This document shows, one piece after another, positions 36,651 through 45,686 of a DNA stretch of 64,000 bases. A model generated the notes under the pieces. It was given only the letters and a program-made list of their open reading frames with translations. It did not search any database and was not told where the DNA came from. The stretch is from Streptomyces capitiformicae (GTDB lineage Bacteria > Actinomycetota > Actinomycetes > Streptomycetales > Streptomycetaceae), in assembly GCF_002214185.1 (NCBI RefSeq), contig NZ_CP022161.1, forward strand, positions 124,001 through 188,000, written 5' to 3'. Numbering within the stretch: the first letter of the stretch is position 1; the number at the start of each line of letters is the position of its first letter. The position numbers and the translations under genes were made by a program.

Positions 36651-39515
36651 ATGACCTCCGTACACGACAGCCACGGGGGCCAGGATGTCCAGGGAAGCCA
36701 GGTGAACCACGGGGGCGACCTCGTCCTCGGCGCGCTCGGCGCCATGGGCACACCCCTCGACTGCACCGGCTACACCCGCCTCGACCTCGAAGGCCCGCAG
36801 GTGCTGTGGCTGGTGGTCTCCGGCGCCCTGGACCTGTTCGCGGTCGACGCCGAGCAGCAGGGCCACTGGCACCACCTCGGCCGCCTGGAAGCGGGCTCGC
36901 TGTTGCTCGGCCCGGTCGCCGGGCCGCAACACACCCTGGTCGCACGCCCGTTGCGGGACTGCGTGGTGCGCCGCATCGGGCTGCGCGAGCTGTACCAGCC
37001 GGTGAACACCGAGACCTGGTCGTACGACGAATGGGGCAACCCCCAGCTCGTACCCCCGCAGACGAGCCCGCTGGAGTACGCCCTCGCCCTGGGCGTCGGC
37101 CGTGGTCTGTCCATCCTCTTCCAGGCGCCGATGGCCACCGAGCAGGCGGCCGCGCTCACCGACGACGACGTGTTCTGGATGCAGGTGCCGCCCGGCAGCG
37201 TCCAGTACGGCTCGCTGTACGGCGCGGAGGCGGCGGCCGACCTGCTGATGGACCCCGGGGTCTGGCAGAGCATGGTCGACCAGCAGTACCGGCTGCTGGC
37301 CACGCTGGACCGCTGGATCGAGCAGCTGGAACGCACCCACGAGGACCGTACGGCGGCGGGTATCAAGGCCGGCGAGGCGGTCCGCGCCCAGGCCGACCGA
37401 ACCCTGCTCGCGTCCATCGGCAAGTCGTCCGCGACCCGGCGTACGACGGCGGCCGACGCCGACGCCACGTACGCGGCCTGCAAGGTCGTCGCCCAGGCGG
37501 CCGGGATCGCTCTCTCCGAACCCGCGCAGAGCGGCACGGAGAGCGACCGGCTCGACCCGGTGGAACGCATCGCGCTCGCCTCCCGGGTCCGGGTCCGCGC
37601 CGTACGGCTCACCGGAAGCTGGTGGCGGGAGAACGTGGGCCCGCTGGTCGGGCACCGGGCCCTGTCCGGCGCGCCGGTGGCGCTGCTGTGGCGGCGCGGC
37701 GGATATGTGGCCGTGCAGCCGTCGTCCGGCCGGGAGACGCCGATCGAGAAGGCGAACGTGGCGGAGTTCGAGCCGCGTGCCGTGATGTTCTACCGCCCGC
37801 TGCCCGAGCGGGTGCTGAGCCCCCTGCGTCTGATGCGGTTCAGCCTCCACGGCACCGGCGGCGACATGACCGGCCTGCTGCTGAGCGGCCTGGTGACGGT
37901 CGCGCTCGGGTCGCTCGTACCGATCGCGACGGGCAAGGTGCTCGGCGAGTACGTGCCGAAGGCGCAGGAGAACCTCATCGTGCAGGCCTGCTTGGCGGTG
38001 ATGCTCGCGAGCGTGGTGTCGGCGGCGTTCCTGCTGTTGCAGAACCTGACGATCCTGCGCCTGGAGGGCAGGATCGAGGCGACGCTCCAACCGGCGGTCT
38101 GGGACCGCCTGTTGAGACTTCCGACCAAGTTCTTCACGACCCGCTCGACCGGTGAACTCGCCAGTGCCGCCATGGGCATCAGCGCGATCCGTCGGACGCT
38201 CGCGGGGGTCGGCCCGGTGGTCGCCCAGTCGGTGACGATCGGTGCCGTGAACCTGGCTCTGCTGCTCTGGTACAGCGTGCCGATGGCGCTGGCCGCGATC
38301 GGGATGCTCGTGGTCGTCGCGGCGGTCTTCCTCGGCCTCGGCCTGTGGCAGGTGCGCTGGCAGCGCCGCCTGGTGGTGCTGAGCAACAAGCTGAACAACC
38401 AGGCCTTCCAGACCCTGCGCGGGCTGCCGAAGCTGCGGGTGGCGGCGGCCGAGAACTACGCGTACGCGGCCTGGGCGGGCGAGTTCGCGCGCAGCCGGGA
38501 GCTCCAGCAGAAGGTCGGCGGGATCAAGAACCTCAACACGGTGCTCGGCGCGGTGTATCTGCCGCTGTGCACCCTGCTGATGTTCATGCTCCTGGCGGGC
38601 CCGGCACGGGGTTCGATGTCGGCGGCGGAGTTCCTGACGTTCAACACGTCCGTGACGATGCTGCTGACGTCGGTCACCCAGCTCACGGGCGCGTTCGTCT
38701 CGGCGGTGGCGGTGCTGCCGTTGTTCGAGGAGATCAAGCCGGTGCTGGAGGCGACGCCCGAGGTGCGTACGGCGAGTACACGCCCAGGTGTACTGACGGG
38801 TGGGATCGAGGCCCGCCGGCTGTCCTTCCGGTACGCGGACGACGGCCCGCTCGTACTGGACGACGTGTCCTTCGACATCAGGCCGGGCGAGTTCGTGGCG
38901 ATCGTCGGCCCGAGCGGCTGCGGCAAGTCGACACTGCTGAGGCTGCTGATCGGCTTCGACAAGCCGGTCTCGGGCAGCGTCCTGTACGACGGCCAGGACC
39001 TCGCCGCCCTGGACCAGTCCGCCGTACGCCGCCAGTGCGGTGTCGTACTCCAGCACGCCCAACCCTTCACCGGGTCGATCCTGGACGTCATCTGCGGCAC
39101 CGAGCCGTTCACACCGGAGGAGGCGATGGCCGCCGCCGAGATGGCGGGGCTCGCCGAGGACATCAAGCGGATGCCGATGGGGCTGCACACCATCGTCCAG
39201 GGCAACGGCGCGATCTCCGGCGGCCAGCGGCAGCGCCTGATGATCGCCCAGGCCCTGATCCGCCGGCCCCGCATCCTCTTCTTCGACGAGGCCACGAGCG
39301 CGCTCGACAACGAGACCCAGCGGACGGTCATCGAGAGCACGCGTGCCCTCAACGCCACGCGCGTCGTCATCGCCCACCGGTTGTCCACGGTCATGGACGC
39401 CGACCGGGTGGTGGTGATGGAGGACGGCAAGGTCGCGGAGGTGGGGGCGCCGGGACGGTTGTTGGCGAACACGGGGGGTCGGCTTCACGAGCTGGTCCGC
39501 CGCCAGATGGCATGA
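36651..39515 (+). CDS. Second NHLM-type ABC transporter with cyclic-nucleotide-like N-terminus
   Basis: The 954-residue protein is the partner ABC protein of NHLM systems. The first 400 residues lack a peptidase and instead have a beta-rich, cupin/cNMP-like region (GPQVLWLVVSGALDLFAVD, WHHLGRLEAGSLLLGP). The six-helix membrane domain (about 410-690) and an ATPase follow, with GPSGCGKST, ISGGQRQRL, FFDEATSALD and VIAHRLST. Its ATG is 1 bp after the preceding stop. It may pair with the peptidase-ABC protein as a heterodimer. No tailoring enzyme is found on either side. Confidence 0.9.
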   Translation: MTSVHDSHGGQDVQGSQVNHGGDLVLGALGAMGTPLDCTGYTRLDLEGPQVLWLVVSGALDLFAVDAEQQGHWHHLGRLEAGSLLLGPVAGPQHTLVARPLRDCVVRRIGLRELYQPVNTETWSYDEWGNPQLVPPQTSPLEYALALGVGRGLSILFQAPMATEQAAALTDDDVFWMQVPPGSVQYGSLYGAEAAADLLMDPGVWQSMVDQQYRLLATLDRWIEQLERTHEDRTAAGIKAGEAVRAQADRTLLASIGKSSATRRTTAADADATYAACKVVAQAAGIALSEPAQSGTESDRLDPVERIALASRVRVRAVRLTGSWWRENVGPLVGHRALSGAPVALLWRRGGYVAVQPSSGRETPIEKANVAEFEPRAVMFYRPLPERVLSPLRLMRFSLHGTGGDMTGLLLSGLVTVALGSLVPIATGKVLGEYVPKAQENLIVQACLAVMLASVVSAAFLLLQNLTILRLEGRIEATLQPAVWDRLLRLPTKFFTTRSTGELASAAMGISAIRRTLAGVGPVVAQSVTIGAVNLALLLWYSVPMALAAIGMLVVVAAVFLGLGLWQVRWQRRLVVLSNKLNNQAFQTLRGLPKLRVAAAENYAYAAWAGEFARSRELQQKVGGIKNLNTVLGAVYLPLCTLLMFMLLAGPARGSMSAAEFLTFNTSVTMLLTSVTQLTGAFVSAVAVLPLFEEIKPVLEATPEVRTASTRPGVLTGGIEARRLSFRYADDGPLVLDDVSFDIRPGEFVAIVGPSGCGKSTLLRLLIGFDKPVSGSVLYDGQDLAALDQSAVRRQCGVVLQHAQPFTGSILDVICGTEPFTPEEAMAAAEMAGLAEDIKRMPMGLHTIVQGNGAISGGQRQRLMIAQALIRRPRILFFDEATSALDNETQRTVIESTRALNATRVVIAHRLSTVMDADRVVVMEDGKVAEVGAPGRLLANTGGRLHELVRRQMA

Positions 39516-39559
39516 CCGGTTTCTCGCCCCCGCCACGCCTTCGAGCTCGGGATGGTCGG

Positions 39560-39612
39560 TGGTGCGTTGGCGGGTGCGGGTGGGCGGGGGCTGGTCGCGC
39601 GGTTCCCCGGTC
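39560..39612. repeat. Dispersed Streptomyces repeat after the NHLM operon
   Basis: A GC-rich stretch containing GCTGGTCGCGCGGTTCCCC resembles the common intergenic element also found inside the ligase gene at 2998-3068. It lies 45 bp beyond the transporter stop and may contribute to termination. Confidence 0.45.
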
Positions 39613-39681
39613 GTGATCAAACTGCCTGCTACACAAGCCGGTGGCGGCCGCCCGCAGCGACTTGCGTGAGATCATCCGTCC

Positions 39682-39975
39682 ATGAGCAGCGACCTGGAAG
39701 TGGAAGTGAGTGCTCTGGCGATCAATGTCACGATCCCGCAGGCGCTCCGCTGGACGGACACTCGACGCGGTGAAGCGTTCACGCTGACCACACTCAACGT
39801 CCGGCTTCTCCCGGACGGTCACCTCGCCGCAAAGGCCTATGGCCGACCAGTCGATGGTGGTCGCGGCGCATACGTCTCGTTCCCTGTCCCCGACAGACCC
39901 GAACTGGCGGCCCTGGTCGCCGGCGCTGCCAGCCGTGCCGGGGCGTTGTGGGCCGCCCATCGCGGTCTCGGCTGA
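39682..39975 (+). CDS. Small hypothetical protein downstream of the NHLM operon
   Basis: A 97-residue soluble protein (SALAINVTIPQALRW at the start, then VRLLPDGHLAAKAYGRPVDG). No family was recognised. It has no membrane helix or cysteine motif. It starts 166 bp after the transporter gene, behind a repeat element, so it is probably a separate transcript. Codon usage is compatible with a real gene, but the ribosome site is weak. Confidence 0.5.
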   Translation: MSSDLEVEVSALAINVTIPQALRWTDTRRGEAFTLTTLNVRLLPDGHLAAKAYGRPVDGGRGAYVSFPVPDRPELAALVAGAASRAGALWAAHRGLG

Positions 39976-40056
39976 GCTTGGTTCGGCTCGAAGGTCGACG
40001 GTGGCAGTCCCGGACTTCGCCCTCGCGGCGCGGCCTTGGAGGGTAGATCTTCTTGC

Positions 40057-40115
40057 GTGACGCGAGTGCAACTGACGGATCCTGAGCGGGAGTTCACCGG
40101 GCTGGTTGCACCCTG
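40057..40115 (+). pseudogene. Remnant of a transposase start
   Basis: VTRVQLTDPEREFTGLVAP resembles the N-terminus of IS5-family transposases (usually LTDAEWEFI). It breaks off after about 20 residues, where the monooxygenase fragment begins. GGAGGG precedes it. No inverted repeat or catalytic region remains. Confidence 0.5.
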
Positions 40116-40121
40116 CCGCCT

Positions 40122-40203
40122 TTGTACACGGTCGGCCGGGTCGCACTCCTGAGCGACGCGGCACACGCGATGACGCCCAAGCCCGGACAGGCCGCCTGCC
40201 AGA
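40122..40203 (+). pseudogene. Fragment of an FAD-dependent monooxygenase
   Basis: YTVGRVALLSDAAHAMTPKP matches the conserved GDAAH flavin-binding motif of aromatic hydroxylases. Only about 25 residues survive before the frame runs into a repeat element. It lies directly against the transposase remnant, so an IS event probably deleted the rest of the gene. Confidence 0.65.
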
Positions 40204-40248
40204 AGAAAGTCCCGTCGTCCGCCCGGAGGGCGGGCCGGGCGGCGTCAT

Positions 40249-40307
40249 GGGGGTCCCCCCCGCTCGAGCTAAGCCGAGAGTGGGGAAGAAGCCGAGAGTG
40301 GGGGAGC
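40249..40307. repeat. Dispersed palindromic repeat, duplicated unit
   Basis: The unit AAGCCGAGAGTGGGG occurs at 40271-40285 and 40289-40303 (period 18), next to GGGGTCCCCCCCGCTCGAGC. Sequences of this kind (CCCCCACTCTCGGCTT) are recalled as very common between Streptomyces genes. It lies downstream of the convergent MFS gene and could act as its terminator. Confidence 0.65.
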
Positions 40308-40348
40308 GTGCCAGGCGTCGGGCGGCAGGCGGGACTTCGCAACACGCC

Positions 40349-41617
40349 CTAGCGGCGCGGCAGGAGCACGATCGACGCCACCGGGATCGCGGCCAGCACC
40401 AGCCACGGCACGGCCGCAGGCAACCCGGTGTCCATCAGCGACCCCGTACCCGCACTGCCCACCAGCACGATCAACCCGGAGACGGATGACATCGCCCCCG
40501 TGTACAGCCCGAGCCGCCCCGAGGCGGCAAGGTCCGGCACCCACGCCCGCGCCGCCGGCGCCACGAGCATCTGCCCCAACGTCAGCAGCACGACGAACCC
40601 GGCGGCGGGCAGCAGCCCAACGTTCCCCGTCCACGAGGCCGGCCGTATCACCGCCACCACCCCGAACCCGGCGGCGATCAGCAGCAGCCCCGCCGTCATG
40701 GACCGCCGCAGGTCGAGCCGCTCGGCGGCCCACCGCGTGACCGGCAGCTGCGCGGTCACGACGAGCAGCGAGGACAACCCGAACAGCCACGCCAGCGCCG
40801 ACTGAGAGCCCGTGGCACGCTCCACCTCGTCAGGAAGGAGGAGGTACAGCTGGTTGTAGGCCAGCAGATACGCCCCGTACGTGCAGCACAGCGCCAGGAA
40901 CCGGCGGTTGCTCAACAGCCCTCCCAGCCCGCCCTTCACCTCGACCCGTTCCCGGCCGGGGATGTGCTGCGGCAGCAGCCAGAAGTGCCCGGCGAGAACC
41001 AGAACGAAAACCCCGGCCCCGGCGAGGCACACCACGCGATAGTCCACGGCCAGCAGCAGCGCCCCGATGAGCGGTCCGACGAACGCCCCGGCCTGCCCCG
41101 CCACCGTGAACAGCGCGAGGACGCTCGTACGGGAGCCGCCCCCCGCATCCTCCCAGACCACCGCCTGCCGGGCGACCTCGGACTCCACGGCCGGCGAGAA
41201 CAGCGCGGCGGCGAATCCGATCAGCAGGACGGACCCGATGACCGACCAGTCCGCCTCCGCGTATCCCAGCCACGCGAACCCGGCGATGCGCAGCACACAT
41301 CCCGCGAGGACGACGGGCCGTACGCCGTAACGGTCGGCCAGCGCACCGCCCACCACGAACAGCCCTTGCTGGCTGAAGGTCCGCAGACCCAGCACGAAGC
41401 CGACCATCCAGCCGGCCATACCGATCGCCGTACCGAGGTGCTCGGCGAGGAACGGCAGCACCGCGTAGAAGCCGAGGTTGAAGGCGAGCTGGGTAAGGAT
41501 CAGCAACCGCAGAAGAGGGTTGAGCCGCTCCCAGGTGTGCCGCCGGGACGGCCGGGCGGATTCCGGCCGGGGCGGCTCACTCATCGTCTTCGCGTCGCTC
41601 GATTGCTGCTGGGTCAT
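40349..41617 (-). CDS. MFS efflux transporter
   Basis: The 422-residue protein has about twelve membrane helices (from LLRLLILTQLAFNLGFYAVLP). The major-facilitator loop GGALADRYGVRP between helices 2 and 3 supports a proton-coupled exporter of the drug-efflux type. Its ATG overlaps the permease stop as ATGA, so it is cotranscribed with the peptide-type ABC genes. The cargo may be a peptide or amino-acid-derived compound, but that is a guess from context. Confidence 0.85.
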   Translation of the reverse strand: MTQQQSSDAKTMSEPPRPESARPSRRHTWERLNPLLRLLILTQLAFNLGFYAVLPFLAEHLGTAIGMAGWMVGFVLGLRTFSQQGLFVVGGALADRYGVRPVVLAGCVLRIAGFAWLGYAEADWSVIGSVLLIGFAAALFSPAVESEVARQAVVWEDAGGGSRTSVLALFTVAGQAGAFVGPLIGALLLAVDYRVVCLAGAGVFVLVLAGHFWLLPQHIPGRERVEVKGGLGGLLSNRRFLALCCTYGAYLLAYNQLYLLLPDEVERATGSQSALAWLFGLSSLLVVTAQLPVTRWAAERLDLRRSMTAGLLLIAAGFGVVAVIRPASWTGNVGLLPAAGFVVLLTLGQMLVAPAARAWVPDLAASGRLGLYTGAMSSVSGLIVLVGSAGTGSLMDTGLPAAVPWLVLAAIPVASIVLLPRR

Positions 41618-43383
41618 GCGGTCTCTCCGTCGGTGAGGGCTACGGCGGTCTTCGGCTGCCCCGCGGTCCGGACGAACGGGCGCGGCCGGCGCACTCCGCC
41701 CGCCGCCGTGACCGCCAGGGCGCCCAGCAGGGCGAGTGCGGCCGCGGGGGCGAGGACGGCCCAGGGGGCGCGTTCGGCGTACGGCTGGTTCTCGGCGAGG
41801 AGCAGGCCCCACTCGGGGTCGGGCGGCTGGGCGCCGAGGCCGAGGAAGCCGAGGGAGGTGAGGGCGAGGGCCACGCCGGGCAGCCGGAGGAGGGCGTGGC
41901 GGGCGACGGGGGGCAGTAGGGCGGGGAGGAGTTCGCGGCGGAGCAGGTAGGCGTCGCCCGCGCCCAGGCCCTTGGTGGCCGTGATGTGCGTGGTGGCCCG
42001 CTCCTGTTCGAGCAGGGCCGTGGTGTGCGCCGCCAGCGGTACCCAGGCGACGGCGGCCACGGCCAGCGCCGGTGTCGCCGCTCCGCTGCCGGCGACTCCG
42101 GCGACGAGCAGGCCCGCAAGGACCGCCGGTACGGCGTTGACGGTGTCGACGAGGGGTCCGGAGAAGCGGGGCAGCAGCCCCAGCAGGACGCCCACGAGCA
42201 GGGCGGTCGCGCTGATCGCGACGGCGAGGGCGAGCGTGGTGAACGCGCCGTGGCCGATGCGGGCGAGGAGGTCGCGGCCGAGGGCGTCGGTGCCCAACGG
42301 GTGGTCCCAGGAAGGGGGTTGGAGCCGGGCGCCGGTGTCCAGGGCGAGCGGATCGCGGGTCAGGCCGAGCGCGACGACCGCCAGCAGGACGGTTCCGTAG
42401 AGCAGAGGAGTGCGGCGTGGCACCGGCGGCCTGGGGCGGTGCAGGGAGTGCAGGGCGCCGTCGCGCAGGGCCGGGCCGATGAGGAGGCGGGCGGTGAGGC
42501 GGGTGAGGGCTCCGGCGAGGGCGGCCAGCAGGACCAGGGCGAGGGTGCCGGCCTGGAGGGCGGGGAGGTCCTGGGCGAGGGCGGCCTGGAGGGTGGTGCG
42601 GCCGAGGCCGGGAATGTCGAAGATCTGCTCGACGGTGACCGCGCCGCCGGTGAGGCCGACCACGAACAGGCCGACGTTCGGGAGCAGTCCGGGTATGCAG
42701 CGGCGCACGGCTTGGCGGGCTGTGGCACGCCCCGATATGCCGCGTGCGGCGGCGGCCAGTGCCCAGGGTTCGGCGAAAGCGCCGGGCAGCAGGTCGTCGA
42801 GCATCCGGCCGAGCAGCGCTCCGGCGGGCAGGCCGAGCGCGAGGGCGGGCAGCACCATCCACCGCGGCCCGTACCAGCCGAGCGCGGGCAGCCAGCCTAG
42901 GTGCACGCCGACCACGACGGCGAGTACGGACGCGGTGAGGAACTCCGGCAGCGCGGCCACCATCGCCGCCGCGCTGCCGCCGCCGCGGCGCTCGTCGAGG
43001 CGGCGGCGCGCGCCCAGCCACAGGGTGCGCGAGCACACCGCCGCGGCCGTCAGCGCGGCGACGACGAGCGCGGCCGCCATCAGCAGCAGGGAGACACCGA
43101 CGGCCTGGACGACGGCCGGGGTGACCTCTGCGCCGGAGATCCACGAACGGCCCGCGTCACCGCGCGCCAGCCCGCCGAACCACTCCCCCAGCAGTTTCAT
43201 CGGGCCCGCGTCCAGACCGAGTTCGGCGCGGATCGCCGCCAGCACCTCGGGCGTCGGCTCGCGTTCGGCCGAGCGGGCCTTGAGGACCGTGAGCGCCGGG
43301 TCGGTGCGCGACAGCCACGGCAGCAGGCCGATGCCGCACAGCAGGCCGGCGGCGAGCAGGGCGCGCCAGAGTGCCCGCCTCAG
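41614..43383 (-). CDS. Fused DppB-DppC-type ABC permease, probable CTG start
   Basis: This protein of about 589 residues joins the two permease subunits of a peptide/nickel-type importer in one chain. The first half has GLLPNVGLFVVGLTGGAVTVEQIFDIPGLG (DppB-like) and the second half has HPLGTDALGRDLLARI (DppC-like). Each half carries the cytoplasmic EAA-type loop. No ATG, GTG or TTG suits the start. A CTG at 43383 overlaps the binding-protein stop as CTGA, mirroring the ATGA/GTGA junctions elsewhere, with GGGGA upstream. No ATPase gene is present between this gene and the MFS gene. Confidence 0.82.
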   Translation of the reverse strand: MRRALWRALLAAGLLCGIGLLPWLSRTDPALTVLKARSAEREPTPEVLAAIRAELGLDAGPMKLLGEWFGGLARGDAGRSWISGAEVTPAVVQAVGVSLLLMAAALVVAALTAAAVCSRTLWLGARRRLDERRGGGSAAAMVAALPEFLTASVLAVVVGVHLGWLPALGWYGPRWMVLPALALGLPAGALLGRMLDDLLPGAFAEPWALAAAARGISGRATARQAVRRCIPGLLPNVGLFVVGLTGGAVTVEQIFDIPGLGRTTLQAALAQDLPALQAGTLALVLLAALAGALTRLTARLLIGPALRDGALHSLHRPRPPVPRRTPLLYGTVLLAVVALGLTRDPLALDTGARLQPPSWDHPLGTDALGRDLLARIGHGAFTTLALAVAISATALLVGVLLGLLPRFSGPLVDTVNAVPAVLAGLLVAGVAGSGAATPALAVAAVAWVPLAAHTTALLEQERATTHITATKGLGAGDAYLLRRELLPALLPPVARHALLRLPGVALALTSLGFLGLGAQPPDPEWGLLLAENQPYAERAPWAVLAPAAALALLGALAVTAAGGVRRPRPFVRTAGQPKTAVALTDGETA

Positions 43384-44912
43384 CGCCGGGTCCCCGTTCC
43401 GACCAGAGCGCGCTCGTACGGGTCGAGGATCACGCCCTTCACGGAGGTGCCGACGCCGGTGATGACCCGCTGGTGGACGAGCGGGACGGTCGCGTCCGTG
43501 CCGAGGACGGCCGCCTCGGCGTTCATGGCCGCCTGCCGGCGCTCGTCGGTGTCGGACTCCTTCTCGGCCTCGGCCACGGCCTGGTCGACCTTCTTGTCGC
43601 ACAGCAGCGCGAGGTTGTAGCTGCCGTCGCAGGTGAAGTCGCTGGCGAGGATGGAGACGGGGTCGCCGGTATCGAGCAGGGAGTTGCGAGCGCCGACGAA
43701 GGCGTCGAACTTCCCGGCGAGGACGTCGCTCTCCAGCCGCGAGTACTCGCGCACCTCCAGCTTCACCTTGAACCCCGCCTTCTGGAGCTGCTGTTGCAGC
43801 ACCTGAGCGACCTCGGGCAGCTCGGGCCGGTTGTCGTAGGTGGCGACGGTCACCGAAGTGCCGTCGACGTCGGCGGCCTTCGCGCGCCCGGTCGGCTCGG
43901 CCCTCCCCCAGCCTTCGGCCGGGGGGACCCTCATCGCGCTTCGCGCGCCCGCGGCCCAGGTCACGGCGGGCCCGAAGATGCCGACGCCGGGGTCGGCGTA
44001 CCCCTCGTACACGTCCTTGGCGAGTACGGAGGTGTCGACGGCCTCACGGGCGGCGGCCCGGAGCTTCGGGTCCTTGAAGGCACCGCTCTTGGTGTTGAGG
44101 AGGAGGCTGGTGGTGCGGGTGGTGGCCGTCTCGTGACGGGTGCCCTTGTCGAGGGTCGACGCCTGGGCGACGGGGACGGCCTCGGCGATGTCGATCTGGT
44201 CGGTGCGCAGGGCGTTGGTGCGGGCGGTGCCGTCGGCTGTGAACCGGGCGTCGATGCCGGAGGCCTGGGCGCGGCCGCCCCAGTAGTCGTCGAAGCGGTC
44301 GAGGGTGGCCGCGGTGGTGCCGTTGGCCTTGGTGATCTCGAACGGTCCGGTGGCGGTGCCGACCGGAGTGGGGCGGTCCTTGCCGTAGGCCTTCTCGGAC
44401 AGAATCGCGAGGCCGGGGCTGGAGAGGCGGAGCGGCAGGGCCGGGTCCGGGTCCTCGGTGGTGACGCGCACCTGGTTGTCGCCGCTCTTCTTCGCGGTGA
44501 GCGTGATGCCGGAGAGCGCGGCGGTGACGGGCTCGGCCTCGGTGGCGTGGGTGAGGGCGGCGGCGACCGCGTCCGGGGTGACGTCGGTGCCGTCCTGGAA
44601 GGTGGCCTCACGCAAGGTGAAAAGCCAGTTCCGGTCGTTTTCACGGGTCCAGGACTCGGCGAGCGCCGGGGCCGCGGCGCCGTTGGCGTCGAGCTTGGTG
44701 AGTCCCTCGGTGACGCCGAGCCGGCTGAGGAGGGTGGCGTCGGCGCCGTACGGGGAGAAGTTCTCGGCGGGCGGGAAGGCGAGGGCGACGCGCAGCCGGG
44801 AGCCGTCGGCCGAGTCGCCGCCGGGGCTGTCACCGCCCGAGGCGAAGCAGCCGGTCAGCGCGGGGGCAAGGAGCAGGCCGGCGACGACGCGACGGCGGCG
44901 GGGAGAGCGCAT
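43380..44912 (-). CDS. Peptide-type ABC substrate-binding lipoprotein
   Basis: The 510-residue protein has a lipoprotein signal with lipobox LTGC (cysteine at about 22) and the family-5 binding fold (EGLTKLDANG, LAESWTREND, FTLREATFQDGTDVTPDAVA). It binds oligopeptides, nickel complexes or similar ligands outside the cell and delivers them to the permease. AAGGA precedes the ATG. In the middle, MRVPPAEGWG is the direct translation of a dispersed repeat (43901-43934) inserted in frame, an unusual feature for a conserved fold. Confidence 0.88.
   Translation of the reverse strand: MRSPRRRRVVAGLLLAPALTGCFASGGDSPGGDSADGSRLRVALAFPPAENFSPYGADATLLSRLGVTEGLTKLDANGAAAPALAESWTRENDRNWLFTLREATFQDGTDVTPDAVAAALTHATEAEPVTAALSGITLTAKKSGDNQVRVTTEDPDPALPLRLSSPGLAILSEKAYGKDRPTPVGTATGPFEITKANGTTAATLDRFDDYWGGRAQASGIDARFTADGTARTNALRTDQIDIAEAVPVAQASTLDKGTRHETATTRTTSLLLNTKSGAFKDPKLRAAAREAVDTSVLAKDVYEGYADPGVGIFGPAVTWAAGARSAMRVPPAEGWGRAEPTGRAKAADVDGTSVTVATYDNRPELPEVAQVLQQQLQKAGFKVKLEVREYSRLESDVLAGKFDAFVGARNSLLDTGDPVSILASDFTCDGSYNLALLCDKKVDQAVAEAEKESDTDERRQAAMNAEAAVLGTDATVPLVHQRVITGVGTSVKGVILDPYERALVGTGTRR
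43901..43934. repeat. Dispersed repeat inserted in frame in the binding-protein gene
   Basis: CCCTCCCCCAGCCTTCGGCC followed by GGGGGGACCCTCAT forms an imperfect hairpin of the kind found between Streptomyces genes. Here it adds about ten residues to the encoded lipoprotein without breaking the frame. Confidence 0.7.
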
Positions 44913-44969
44913 GGTCCTTGGTTCTCTGTGGGGAGCAGGTGGGACGGGGAACGGGGCGGGTGCGGAGCC

Positions 44970-45554
44970 CTACATGACAACCACAGGCGAAGACGTCACG
45001 GGCATGGGTATCTCGAAGTGCACGACCCGCTGCCCGCTCTCCTCGCGTTCGTCGCACACCGCCACGCCCTGCGAGCGCCAGAAGTCCTCCGCGCCGGGCA
45101 CCGCCGGGTCCGTGTGCAGATAGACGCAGCGGTAACCGCCGTCGGCCGCGACGAAGTCCAGCAGCGCGGCGACCATCCGCCGGGCGAGCCCGCGCCGCCG
45201 ATGCTCGGAGCGCACGTAGATGCGCCGTAGTTGGGCGGTCTCGCCGGACGGGTAACGCTCGGCGAGCCAGCGGGGGTTGGGGGGATGAGCGGGGCCGCGG
45301 GAGTCCAGCGCACCGGTGGCCACGACCTCGTCCCGCTCGTCGACCGCCACCAGGAGCGCATGCCGGACGGGAGCCACGTACGCGCTGTGGAGGTCGATGA
45401 TGTCCCCGTGCCAACGCGGCACGTAACCGGTGCCGAAGTCCCGGTAGACGGTGTCGAGCATCACCGCCCGGGCACTGTCGAGGTCGTCGGGCCCTGCCAC
45501 CCTGATGCTGTATTCATGCACCTGCACATCATATGCAATAGGGCTGATCGTCAT
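44970..45554 (-). CDS. GNAT family N-acetyltransferase
   Basis: This protein of up to 194 residues has the GNAT core: LLVAVDERDEVVATGALD, then the acetyl-CoA loop RRIYVRSEHRRRGLARRM (R-x-x-G-x-A), then VYLHTDPAVPGAEDFWRSQG. It should acetylate an amine using acetyl-CoA. ATG 45554 is the longest start; GTG codons at about ten residues further on are alternatives with equally weak ribosome sites. It lies upstream of the binding-protein gene. Substrate unknown. Confidence 0.78.
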   Translation of the reverse strand: MTISPIAYDVQVHEYSIRVAGPDDLDSARAVMLDTVYRDFGTGYVPRWHGDIIDLHSAYVAPVRHALLVAVDERDEVVATGALDSRGPAHPPNPRWLAERYPSGETAQLRRIYVRSEHRRRGLARRMVAALLDFVAADGGYRCVYLHTDPAVPGAEDFWRSQGVAVCDEREESGQRVVHFEIPMPVTSSPVVVM

Positions 45555-45686
45555 GATCAGGGGTTCGATTCCTCATCCGGTCCCGGGTGGTGGGCGGGTG
45601 CGCCCCGACGGCCGGTACTTGCCTGTACACCACCGGCCGCCGTTCGAAACACGCGTGGTCAAGCGGCTTCCGGGTAGTCCCGGGTC

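Noticed and set aside
45540-45590. tRNA-like T-arm (GGGGTTCGATTCCTC) between the GNAT and ppx genes
   Set aside because: The loop sequence is right, but the stem pairs poorly and no acceptor, D or anticodon arm can be folded around it.
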